This document shows positions 6,153 to 13,209 of a DNA stretch of 13,313 nucleotides, piece after piece. Position 1 is the first letter of the stretch. Every line of letters begins with the position of its first letter. The notes under the pieces are model-generated. The model saw only the letters and a program-made list of their open reading frames with translations, was not told the origin of the DNA and made no database searches. Source of the DNA: Desulfobacterales bacterium S5133MH16 (lineage in GTDB: Bacteria; Desulfobacterota; Desulfobacteria; Desulfobacterales; UBA11574). The position numbers were made by a program, and so were the translations under genes. The stretch is from contig MAXL01000373.1 of assembly GCA_001751005.1 (NCBI GenBank), positions 1-13,313 of the forward strand, in the 5' to 3' direction.

Positions 6153-7391
6153 TTGTCCGTAGATGTCAAAATGGCCTGGCGCAACATCTGGCGCAATCCC
6201 AGGCGAACGATTTTAACCATCTGTGCCATCGCATTTGCCAGTTTGCTGCTGGTTTTCATGCTCTCCTTTCAGTTCGGCAGCTATGAAACCATGATCAACA
6301 CATCGGTTAAAATACACACCGGGCATTTGCAGGTCCAGGCTGATGAATATCAAGATAAAAAAAGCATTCGCCTGGTCGTACCCAATCCTGAAAAAATTGC
6401 AAACCTGCTCGATAAAATTCCAAAAGTGGAGGCTTATACTTTCAGAGGTCAAGCTTTTTCTTTAATTTCCTCCAAGGAACGAACTTACGGAGCGGTCGTG
6501 AAGGGAATCGACCCGGAACGCGAAGCCACCGTTTCCAGATTAAAAGCGCTTATCCGTCAGGGAGACTTTCTATCCAAAGATGACACGGATCAGGCCCTGG
6601 TGGGTAAGCTTCTGGCTAGAAACTTACGGGTGAATATAGGAGATGAGTTGACAGTGGTGGGACAGGGACGCGACGGATCGATTGCCGCCACCGTTGTGAA
6701 AGTAAAAGGGATTTACAGTTCGGGAATCGATGAATTTGATCGGGCGTCCATTCATATTCCGCTAGAAACATTTCAGGAAGTTTATACAATGCGGGGAGTC
6801 GTCCACGAGGTGGTGGTAATCGCCGATTCGCTAGGGGATATAGATACGATAAAGCGTACCATTAAAGCAAACCTGTTATCGCTAAACTTAAAAAAGGCCC
6901 TGACAGTTCTGGACTGGAATGAACTCATGCCCGGATTGCGGCAGAGCATCGAAATGGATCTGGTCAGCGGAGTTATCTTTTACTTTCTTTTGGTGCTGGT
7001 GGTGGCTTTCAGTATTCTAAACACGTTTCTGATGGCGATTTTCGAACGAACCCGGGAATTCGGGGTTCTGATGGCCATCGGAACCACCCCGGGGCGCCTG
7101 ACCAAGGTGCTGTTGATCGAATCCATGACCATGACGCTTGTGGGGATTGTTGCCGGAATTGTTATCGGGAGCCTGGTCACGGTTTACTTTCAATCCCATG
7201 GAATTGACATTTCCGGTGCATCTGAATTGCTCAGCCAGTTTGGCATCACCGGTCGCATGTATCCCAAACTTTCATTACTTTCGGCTGTCAGCGGTCCGCT
7301 GGCTGTACTGATTATTACCTTTTTCGCAGCAATATATCCGGCGCTAAAGGTCCGCAGGATGCGCCCGGTGGAAGCGATGAGAGCGGTATGA
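6153..7391 (+). CDS. LolC/LolE-like ABC transporter permease (FtsX family), first copy
   Basis: Inner-membrane subunit of a type VII (MacB/LolCDE-like) ABC transporter, 412 residues. Topology is the family pattern: TM1 at about 19-40, a large periplasmic domain (about 45-265), then TM2 (271-295), TM3 (320-346) and TM4 (376-396). The N-terminal amphipathic MAWRNIWRNPRRT (7-19) and the cytoplasmic loop FERTREFGVLMAIGT (297-311), which docks on the ATPase, are both present; the protein ends in PALKVRRMRPVEAMR. Such permeases do not pump through a channel but drive mechanical extraction of lipid-anchored or periplasmic cargo. The start is TTG at 6153 with AGGAGG 8 bases before it, overlapping the end of the LolA-like gene; an internal ATG at 6171 lacks this support. 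Pairs with the second permease as a probable heterodimer. Confidence 0.92.
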   Translation: MSVDVKMAWRNIWRNPRRTILTICAIAFASLLLVFMLSFQFGSYETMINTSVKIHTGHLQVQADEYQDKKSIRLVVPNPEKIANLLDKIPKVEAYTFRGQAFSLISSKERTYGAVVKGIDPEREATVSRLKALIRQGDFLSKDDTDQALVGKLLARNLRVNIGDELTVVGQGRDGSIAATVVKVKGIYSSGIDEFDRASIHIPLETFQEVYTMRGVVHEVVVIADSLGDIDTIKRTIKANLLSLNLKKALTVLDWNELMPGLRQSIEMDLVSGVIFYFLLVLVVAFSILNTFLMAIFERTREFGVLMAIGTTPGRLTKVLLIESMTMTLVGIVAGIVIGSLVTVYFQSHGIDISGASELLSQFGITGRMYPKLSLLSAVSGPLAVLIITFFAAIYPALKVRRMRPVEAMRAV

Positions 7392-7447
7392 TGAATACGG
7401 AATGTAAAAATATCAAACTGGATGAAAAGGATTTATAGGATATTTAG

Positions 7448-7476
7448 CTTTTCGGTTTCCAGATAAAACCGAAAAG
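7448..7476 (+). repeat. Intercistronic 11-bp hairpin between the two permease genes
   Basis: CTTTTCGGTTT (7448-7458) is exactly complementary to AAACCGAAAAG (7466-7476) with a 7-base loop. A second small palindrome CCGTG-t-CACGG follows at 7483-7493. Without a U tract it is not a plain terminator; it may stabilise or process the operon mRNA or set the ratio of the two permeases. Confidence 0.55.
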
Positions 7477-7565
7477 AGCAATCCGTGTCACGGAAACACT
7501 CACGGAGCGGAATGAATAGACGCGCCTGGAATATGAGTTTTATTAAATTTAGGCATTTTTTTATC

Positions 7566-8789
7566 ATGTATCTACAACTAGCATGGCGCAACATCTGGCG
7601 CAACCCCCGCCGCACCGCCGTCATCCTGACCGCCGTCATTATCGGTATATGGAGCATGATATTACTGGGGTCGCTGATGAGGGGAATAGCGGTGGGAATG
7701 ATTGAAAATGGGATTTCAACCCTCACCGGGCACCTTCAGATACATCACAAAGGATACCGAAATGATCCGGCCATCGAAAACAGCATCACCGATCCGGTGG
7801 TGGTGGAAAATGCGTTAAGAGAAGTATTACCAAAAGGTTCATCTTGGACTGCCCGGGTGCGGGTGAGTGCCGTTGCCAGCAATGCCAGGCATTACAGCGG
7901 TGTCACGTTGGTGGGCATCGATCCCGTAGCAGAAGCAAAAGTTTCATTTATTGGCACCGCAATTTCACAGGGGCGCTATCTCAACCCGGGTGACCACAAT
8001 GGTATCATTGTCGGGGAAGCCCTGCTTGAAAAATTTGACACAAAGCTTGGTCGAAAATTGGTGTTGATGTCTCAGGATACCCATCGGGAAAATGCGTCCC
8101 GTGCCTTCCGTATAATTGGAACGTTCAGGGCGGAAATGGAGGCCACCGAGAAACAGTTTGTTTTTGTTATGCGCAAAGCAAGCCATAAAATGCTCAGGCT
8201 GGGAGATGGAATCTCCGAGATATCGATCCTGTTGCCGGGAAAACCGGATAACCCTGAGATCTATGACCGGTTAATGACTGCCTTACCCTCCGAGCAATTT
8301 GAGGTAAACACCTGGCGCGAACTGCTGCCTTTTCAAACGGCGTATTTGAGAATACTCGATGGGTTCATGTGGATCTGGTATTTTGTTGTGTTTGTCGCCA
8401 TGGGGTTTGGAATTGTTAACACAACGCTCATGGCCGTATTTGAACGTATGCGGGAATTCGGCCTGCTCAAGGCCCTGGGAATGAAACCCTGGTGGATCCT
8501 CCGAGAAGTTCTGACGGAATCGTTTCTTCTTCTGGTCACAGGCATGATCATCGGAAACATACTGGCGTTTATATGTATTTACGCCTTATCCGGCAGCGGC
8601 ATTGATCTTTCGGCCCTGGCGGCCGGTGCAGAATACGCCGGCATGACCCGGGTAATATATCCGGCTGTCGCACTCAAAGACATATTCGTGTCTAATCTGG
8701 TAGTTCTACTTCTGGGGATTTTGGTGAGCACCTACCCGGCGGTGAAAGCTGCACGGTTTACACCGGTGGAAGCTCTCGCACATACGTAG
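7566..8789 (+). CDS. LolC/LolE-like ABC transporter permease (FtsX family), second copy
   Basis: Paralogue of the preceding permease, 407 residues from the chosen start. It repeats the N-terminal LAWRNIWRNPRRT (5-17), TM1 (about 17-40), a periplasmic domain (45-260), TM2 (266-291), the ATPase-docking loop FERMREFGLLKALGM (292-306), TM3 (315-341), TM4 (372-393) and the ending PAVKAARFTPVEAL. Both permeases share TGHLQ near residue 55-60 but diverge strongly in the periplasmic domain, as LolC and LolE do, suggesting distinct roles in cargo loading and carrier recruitment. The ATG at 7566 aligns the N-terminus with the paralogue but has only a weak upstream AGG; in-frame ATGs at 7512 and 7533 and a GTG at 7485 would add up to 27 residues without family support. 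The gene is separated from the first permease by 174 bases containing two hairpins. Confidence 0.9.
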   Translation: MYLQLAWRNIWRNPRRTAVILTAVIIGIWSMILLGSLMRGIAVGMIENGISTLTGHLQIHHKGYRNDPAIENSITDPVVVENALREVLPKGSSWTARVRVSAVASNARHYSGVTLVGIDPVAEAKVSFIGTAISQGRYLNPGDHNGIIVGEALLEKFDTKLGRKLVLMSQDTHRENASRAFRIIGTFRAEMEATEKQFVFVMRKASHKMLRLGDGISEISILLPGKPDNPEIYDRLMTALPSEQFEVNTWRELLPFQTAYLRILDGFMWIWYFVVFVAMGFGIVNTTLMAVFERMREFGLLKALGMKPWWILREVLTESFLLLVTGMIIGNILAFICIYALSGSGIDLSALAAGAEYAGMTRVIYPAVALKDIFVSNLVVLLLGILVSTYPAVKAARFTPVEALAHT

Positions 8790-8880
8790 TACTGAAAATG
8801 CCTAAGATGAAAAATTGGATTTTATCAGATTTTATTTTTTTTCTGCCTCCTTATTCGAAGGCCCTTTTTGGAATTTAAAA

Positions 8881-9564
8881 ATGAAAATCGTTGAATGCAT
8901 TAATGTTAATAAAACATATCAACAGGGGCAAATCAAAGTCCATGCCCTTAGAGATATCAGTCTGGTCATCGAAAAAGGAGAATTTGCGGCCGTGGCCGGA
9001 CCATCCGGTTCCGGCAAAACCACACTGTTGAATCTTGTGGGTGGATTGGACGCCTCGGACTCCGGCAGTATTGTGGTGGATGGCAATGCTTTTGATCAAA
9101 TGTCGCAATCCCAGCTGGCAAATTTAAGATTGCACAAAATTGGATTCGTATTTCAGGCCTACAACCTGATTCCGGTACTGTCGGCAGCAGAAAATGTCGA
9201 GTTTGTTATGCTGCTTCAGGGTGTAACGGCCCGTGAGCGACAGCAACGGGCAAAAGCAATTCTGGATGATGTGGGCCTTGCAGGCAAGTACGACCGGCGG
9301 CCGGCCGAGCTGTCCGGTGGCCAGCAACAGCGTGTTGCAGTGGCCCGGGCAATCGTTTCCAGCCCCTCCATTGTGCTGGCTGATGAGCCGACGGCCAACC
9401 TGGATTCTAAAACCGGCGAGGGCCTGCTTGAGATGATGCAGAAAATGAATGAAGAGAAACGTGTGACCTTTATTTTCTCCACCCACGATAAAATGGTCAT
9501 GGATTATGCTCGACGCCTTATATTTTTGCGGGATGGTCGCTTGGTGGATGATCAGGTGAAATGA
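8881..9564 (+). CDS. LolD/MacB-type ABC transporter ATP-binding protein
   Basis: Cytoplasmic ATPase that powers the two FtsX-type permeases, 227 residues, the normal length for LolD. All nucleotide-binding motifs are intact: Walker A GPSGSGKTT (40-48), Q-loop FQAYNLIPVL (91-100, Gln92), signature LSGGQQQR (144-151), Walker B IVLADEPTANLD (164-175, catalytic Glu169) and H-loop STHD (200-203, His202). The AYNLIPVLSAAENVE segment is typical of the LolD/MacB/FtsE branch. The ATG at 8881 with GGAA seven bases before it gives the standard MKIVECINVNKTY start; a longer in-frame version from 8815 would add 22 unusual hydrophobic residues and is unlikely. The ATPase gene lies 91 bases behind the second permease and is followed by repeats, not by a clear terminator. 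Confidence 0.95.
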   Translation: MKIVECINVNKTYQQGQIKVHALRDISLVIEKGEFAAVAGPSGSGKTTLLNLVGGLDASDSGSIVVDGNAFDQMSQSQLANLRLHKIGFVFQAYNLIPVLSAAENVEFVMLLQGVTARERQQRAKAILDDVGLAGKYDRRPAELSGGQQQRVAVARAIVSSPSIVLADEPTANLDSKTGEGLLEMMQKMNEEKRVTFIFSTHDKMVMDYARRLIFLRDGRLVDDQVK

Positions 9565-9566
9565 AT

Positions 9567-9650
9567 CTTGATACTGGTATCTGGTAACTTGTTTCTGGTT
9601 GCTGGAGACTGGATGCTTGATACTCGATTCTGGGTACTCGATATTGGATG
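9567..9650. repeat. Degenerate tandem heptad array, 12 units
   Basis: Beginning 2 bases after the ATPase stop, 84 bases split exactly into twelve 7-base units with consensus CTGGATA: CTTGATA, CTGGTAT, CTGGTAA, CTTGTTT, CTGGTTG, CTGGAGA, CTGGATG, CTTGATA, CTCGATT, CTGGGTA, CTCGATA, TTGGATG. The phase is kept through the whole array without insertion or deletion. A short copy of the same pattern (CCAGTATCCAGCATCCGG) occurs at about 3373-3390, so this is a dispersed simple repeat of the genome. Function unknown. Confidence 0.85.
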
Positions 9651-9659
9651 TTAATATTT

Positions 9660-9834
9660 GAGACCTTTGCAAAACGCCACTTTTTGCCCAATCCCGGCGT
9701 CAGTCTCAAATTTTAATCCTCAAAATACTCAATGTATTCCTGCCTGCCCCGTAGGTCCGGCAGATCGTACTGGGGTGGTTAAAATTTTCGCCTTCCTTGG
9801 CCTTGAACAAAAATGAACATTTTTCAAAGGTCTC
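9660..9834. mobile_element. MITE-like element, 175 bp, terminal inverted repeats
   Basis: GAGACCTTTGCAAAA at 9660-9674 is mirrored by TTTTTCAAAGGTCTC ending at 9834 (one mismatch over 15). A second, inner inverted pair AAATTTTAA/TTAAAATTT lies at about 9708-9716 and 9779-9787, and a near-palindrome AAAAATG-AA-CATTTTT sits at 9809-9824. There is no coding frame inside that looks real. ATAT occurs close to both ends and may be a remnant of a target duplication, but it is not cleanly adjacent on the left. Size, termini and lack of a gene match miniature inverted-repeat elements mobilised in trans. It lies between the ATPase gene and the outer-membrane gene and ends 24 bases before the latter. 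Confidence 0.65.
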
Positions 9835-9858
9835 ATATCGGCGTCACTCAATAACTGA

Positions 9859-11232
9859 ATGTATTGTCGTTATTTTAAAATAAAATTGCTTCTCACTCAT
9901 TTGTTCATGGTCGCGATCATCGGTTATCAATGCGTACCGATTTTTGCTCAGGCTCAATCTACCAAAAATGAGTCCCCATCCCCCCTTCCAGCTCAATCCC
10001 CTCAAAAATCTTTTTGGGAAAATATAAATACCCACTGGGGCGGACGGTTCAAAACCACCGGCAATGTATCCCGGGTAACTGATGACACTATTTTCGCACC
10101 GGTGGGGACAGGAACATATTATGACGGCAGCTCCAATTTCCGACTGATAAATGAAACTTTTTTTACAGATTCTGTGTTCTTTGAAGTTGATTATGAACTC
10201 ATCTTGGCCGGCGGCGACGGCATCCGAAAGCAACAGGAATTAAAAGAATTATTTCCGAATCTTCCCGGCAATGTATTTTTCCTTGGTACACCTCTGGACG
10301 ACAATCGACGTTTAATGGATCTTACCCACATCATTAAAGAAGAAGATGGTTGGTTCCTTCTTCACAGATTGGATCGGTTATACCTGACTCTGCTTGCCGA
10401 ACGGGGTTCGGTTCGCATCGGCCGGCAGGCCGTAACTTGGGGTGACGGCTTTGTTTTTAACCCCATGGACCTTTTTAATCCTTTTCCGCCAACAGCCATT
10501 GATCGAGATTACAAGGCCGGTGATGATATGGTCAATGCGCAATTTACGCTGGCACAAAACGGAGATGTGCAACTTCTTTACGTAGCCCGGCGGGACCCGG
10601 AAAATAATAAGGTGGGGTCGGATCAGGCCTCTCTGGCCGGAAAGCTGCATTTTGCCGCCGGAACCACCGAGTTTGATGTTATGGGGTCCAAGCATTTTGA
10701 GGACAACGTCGTCGGTATCGGTAGTACAGGCTATTTAGGAGATGCCGCCTGGCGTTTGGACAGTACCTGGACGTTTTTGGATGATGGCAACGACCACCTT
10801 TCTTTGGTGGCCAACATGGACTATTCCTGGGTCTGGTTTGAAAAAAATTTTTACGGGTTTATAGAATATTATTTTAACGGCCTGGGTAAAGACAACTATC
10901 CGGATGCACTGCTTGATCCGGATATTACCGAACGCCTGGCCCGTGGAGAACTGTTTGTTATGGGAAGAAATTATTTAAGCGGACACATTCAGGCAGAATT
11001 GCACCCGCTGTTCAAGGTATTTTTTACAGCCATCAATAACATCGAGGACCCTTCGGGAATACTCCAACCATATGTTACCTGGGACATAACGCAAAACCTT
11101 CAATTAACGGGTGGAGTGAATGTTTATTATGGCGCTAAAGGCACTGAATTCGGTGGTTTCAAAGCTCCTCAAACAGATCTCATCATTAAGTCCCCGGACA
11201 ACGTATATATCTGGCTGACTTATTTCTTTTAG
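9859..11232 (+). CDS. Outer-membrane beta-barrel protein, partner of the Lol-like transporter
   Basis: Predicted outer-membrane protein of 457 residues. A signal peptide (hydrophobic 8-29, cleavage after FAQA at about 32) is followed by a Pro/Ser-rich linker (about 38-50) and then a long run of alternating amphipathic strands. The end YIWLTYFF, with a terminal Phe, is the classical BAM recognition signal. A conserved-looking stretch VRIGRQAVTWGDGFVFNPMD at about 190 resembles the LGRQ...WG...FNP segment seen in several porin-like families (DUF1302/alginate-export-like); the exact family was not established. There is no lipobox, so it is not a LolB. Because it follows a complete Lol-like set, it is the likely outer-membrane acceptor or exit. 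No good ribosome-binding site precedes the ATG at 9859, and the MITE-like element ends just upstream, so the start and the promoter are uncertain; ATG 9907 would shorten the signal peptide. Confidence 0.82.
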   Translation: MYCRYFKIKLLLTHLFMVAIIGYQCVPIFAQAQSTKNESPSPLPAQSPQKSFWENINTHWGGRFKTTGNVSRVTDDTIFAPVGTGTYYDGSSNFRLINETFFTDSVFFEVDYELILAGGDGIRKQQELKELFPNLPGNVFFLGTPLDDNRRLMDLTHIIKEEDGWFLLHRLDRLYLTLLAERGSVRIGRQAVTWGDGFVFNPMDLFNPFPPTAIDRDYKAGDDMVNAQFTLAQNGDVQLLYVARRDPENNKVGSDQASLAGKLHFAAGTTEFDVMGSKHFEDNVVGIGSTGYLGDAAWRLDSTWTFLDDGNDHLSLVANMDYSWVWFEKNFYGFIEYYFNGLGKDNYPDALLDPDITERLARGELFVMGRNYLSGHIQAELHPLFKVFFTAINNIEDPSGILQPYVTWDITQNLQLTGGVNVYYGAKGTEFGGFKAPQTDLIIKSPDNVYIWLTYFF

Positions 11233-11361
11233 CAGGATATTTCACGAGTTTGATTCGTCCATTTTGAAACCCTTTTCGATTTTTTCATGAAATATTCGGG
11301 ATAGCCGGGCATGAAAGGGATGTTCCCTCTCCCGAGCAGCAGGAATTCATTGTTCGTGGTT

Positions 11362-11967
11362 CTATTGTCCGGGCATGCCTGGCATCATGGGCATAGACAT
11401 CTTCTGGTACCCGTCAGGGATATTAAAAAGAGAGGCAGAGACCGTTTTTTCCTGAATGTTCCGGTATTCCATACTCATACTCCCTGATGTCCCTTCCGTT
11501 TTCATTTTAATAGGAAAATTGAGCTTGTTGGAAATCCAATATATTGCCGTGCCTGAAGATTTGTCATGGAAAGTATAACGATATTTTGAACACATATACC
11601 CGTTTACCTTCTCTTTACCCAGGTATTTTTTTTCCCCAATCTTATCTATTTCATCCGGATCTACCGGAGCCATATTTTGCCGGCTGCCTGCTTGCATTTC
11701 CATATACATCATTTGTGCCGGCATCAAAACCCAGACGACTCCTTTGTCTTTTCGAAAAATTGTTATCTGTTTCTGCCCTCCCATCATCATTTCCTGTCTG
11801 AAGTTACCCTCTTTAAAAAACATTTTTCCCTCAATGTTTCCCATGGGTGATTTATTAATCATGTCGGCAGAAAATTCCGCGGCATTGATGGAGACTGAAA
11901 GCGCCGGCATTACTATGAAAAGTACGATCGCAAACAAGCCGAACCGTAACATAATTTTTTTTGCCAT
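11362..11967 (-). CDS. Secreted DUF4412-domain protein (LolA-like fold)
   Basis: Small exported protein, 201 residues, of the DUF4412 type, a family placed in the LolA/LppX-like fold group. The N-terminus MAKKIMLRFG begins a signal peptide with hydrophobic core to about 25 and cleavage after NAA near residue 30. The mature part runs FSADMINKSPMGNIEGKMFF, then a characteristic Met-rich region (RQEMMMGG, MPAQMMYMEM) and ends PMMPGMPGQ. The Met-rich surfaces could contact metal ions or membranes, but this is speculation. The start chosen is ATG 11967 because AAGGGGGGGAA lies just before it and the promoter's predicted start site is about 12019; the in-frame ATG at 12018 would leave no leader. 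It is convergent with the barrel gene and has its own promoter. Function unknown; a lipid- or metal-binding periplasmic role is the family-level guess. Confidence 0.85.
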   Translation of the reverse strand: MAKKIMLRFGLFAIVLFIVMPALSVSINAAEFSADMINKSPMGNIEGKMFFKEGNFRQEMMMGGQKQITIFRKDKGVVWVLMPAQMMYMEMQAGSRQNMAPVDPDEIDKIGEKKYLGKEKVNGYMCSKYRYTFHDKSSGTAIYWISNKLNFPIKMKTEGTSGSMSMEYRNIQEKTVSASLFNIPDGYQKMSMPMMPGMPGQ

Positions 11968-12025
11968 ATTCCCCCCCTTGCATAAGATTAAGGACTCAGT
12001 AAGAAAAATTCTCTTCAAGCGTGGG

Positions 12026-12055
12026 AGTATAGAAGGAAAAGGCTTTGCGTGTCAA
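12026..12055 (-). promoter_or_regulatory. Strong sigma70-type promoter of the DUF4412 gene
   Basis: On the minus strand TTGACA (12055-12050) is followed after 18 bases by TATACT (12031-12026). Initiation near 12019 gives a leader of about 50 bases ending in a G-rich ribosome-binding site. Confidence 0.75.
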
Positions 12056-12074
12056 TGGGAAAAAGTTTGCGTAA

Positions 12075-12111
12075 ACTTTAGGCACTTTAGATCATTTTAG
12101 ACACTTAAAAC
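12075..12111. repeat. Short degenerate tandem repeat, four units
   Basis: ACTTTAGGC, ACTTTAGATC, ATTTTAGAC and ACTTAAAAC follow one another between the AEC permease gene and the DUF4412 promoter. They are probably simple-sequence drift; no terminator for the AEC gene is visible here. Confidence 0.45.
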
Positions 12112-12134
12112 TTTTAAATTGAATGTTTATCGTG

Positions 12135-13067
12135 TTATCCAGCCGAAATATGCAGCCACAGGGAAAATGTCACCGCCGACAATATTGTACTTGTGGAAAG
12201 GGCTGCAACTGCAAAATCTGTATCGCCGTTCATTTCCTTTGCCATTACATAGGTTATTGTGGCAGTCGGCGATGCCAGCAGGATAAGACCTGGCAGGTAG
12301 TCCTGGAGTGCCACATCAAATAGACGATATAGGATAAAACCCAGGCCGGGAAGCAGGAACAGTTTAATAAAACTTGAACAAAGAACTCGAAGCATTCTCA
12401 AATGCATCAATTCAAAAGAGAGAGAAGCTCCGATAAGCAGCAAAGCCATCGGGAGTGCAAGACCGCTTAAAATATCGAGACTGCGGTCGATAACAAGAGG
12501 AACCCGTAATCCTGTCAAGGAAAACACTATCCCGCCTATTGCTGACAGAATAACAGGATTGCCCAGTATTCTCATAACCACACTCAGCTTATTTTCCGGT
12601 GCTGAAGTATTGGCTGAATTTAACTGAAGAACGACGACTGCAAGAAAATTCTGCAATATCATTATAAACCCGGCAATGATACCGGCCCGCACAAATCCTT
12701 CATTACCGAGAGAATAGTATGCAACGGCAAGACCGATATACCCCAAATTCCCATGAAAGGAGGACTGAATAAAAGTACCCAGCTCCCTTGGCCGTATACG
12801 ACTTACTAGTCCCACTCCCCACGCCACCGCAAAAACAGCCAGAACAGAAAGCAGGGTGATAAACAAAACTTTAATATCAAACCTTGCTTTTAAGGAGGCT
12901 TTGGAGATCGCATGAAAAATCATGGCGGGAATTGCCAGATAATAGACGAGACGGTTTGCCGGACCTAAAAATTCAAAGGGAATAAATCCTTTCCAGCGGG
13001 CAAACCATCCAAGGATGATTATGGCAAATATCGGGATGATAGTGGTTGCAATATTCATAGGACCCAT
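12135..13067 (-). CDS. AEC (auxin efflux carrier) family permease
   Basis: Inner-membrane secondary transporter of the AEC family (PF03547-like), 310 residues, the usual bacterial length, with about ten hydrophobic segments and no signal peptide. Family-like features are the N-terminal PIFAIIILGWFARWKGFIP (about 12-30), PAMIFHAISKAS after the second segment, the mid-protein GNLGYIGLAVAYYSLG, the IGASLSFELM segment, and the C-terminal SPTATITYVMAKEMNGD. Bacterial members export or take up organic acids or amino-acid derivatives; the substrate here is unknown. The ATG at 13067 is used, but the ATG three codons later (MNIATTII) is equally plausible, and neither has a strong ribosome-binding site. 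It is transcribed in the same direction as the DUF4412 gene, 167 bases before it, which has a separate promoter. Repeated TGACAAAT half-sites lie at its promoter. Confidence 0.9.
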   Translation of the reverse strand: MGPMNIATTIIPIFAIIILGWFARWKGFIPFEFLGPANRLVYYLAIPAMIFHAISKASLKARFDIKVLFITLLSVLAVFAVAWGVGLVSRIRPRELGTFIQSSFHGNLGYIGLAVAYYSLGNEGFVRAGIIAGFIMILQNFLAVVVLQLNSANTSAPENKLSVVMRILGNPVILSAIGGIVFSLTGLRVPLVIDRSLDILSGLALPMALLLIGASLSFELMHLRMLRVLCSSFIKLFLLPGLGFILYRLFDVALQDYLPGLILLASPTATITYVMAKEMNGDTDFAVAALSTSTILSAVTFSLWLHISAG

Positions 13068-13076
13068 TCATCACTC

Positions 13077-13129
13077 TTGACAAATCCATGCATTTATAGT
13101 CTATTCTGACAAATTCGGTAAATTTGTCA
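13077..13129 (-). promoter_or_regulatory. Candidate promoter and operator of the AEC permease gene
   Basis: A 9-bp perfect inverted repeat TGACAAATT-cggta-AATTTGTCA (13107-13129) overlaps a possible -35 (TTTACC on the minus strand, 13122-13117), which is 18 bases from a possible -10 TATAAA (13098-13093). A third half-site TGACAAAT lies at 13078-13085. Three copies of one 8-base word in 52 bases around a promoter suggest a regulator binding site; the regulator is unknown. Confidence 0.45.
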
Positions 13130-13209
13130 ATCAGTTAGGCCTGATTTTAGTAATTTCTCAATTAATTATGGAGAGCTTACTGATTCTAATTCCAATTAAA
13201 TGAAACAAA

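Noticed and set aside
8815..8880. Longer N-terminus for the ABC ATPase
   Set aside because: Adds 22 Phe-rich residues absent from the LolD family; the ATG at 8881 has a better-placed ribosome-binding site.
9518..9709. Minus-strand frames through the heptad array and MITE-like element
   Set aside because: Repeat-derived, biased composition, and no start signal; not credible genes.
11237..11295. ATATTTCA/TGAAATAT as the terminator of the barrel gene
   Set aside because: Only 8 AT-rich pairs across a 43-base loop and no U tract; too weak to call.
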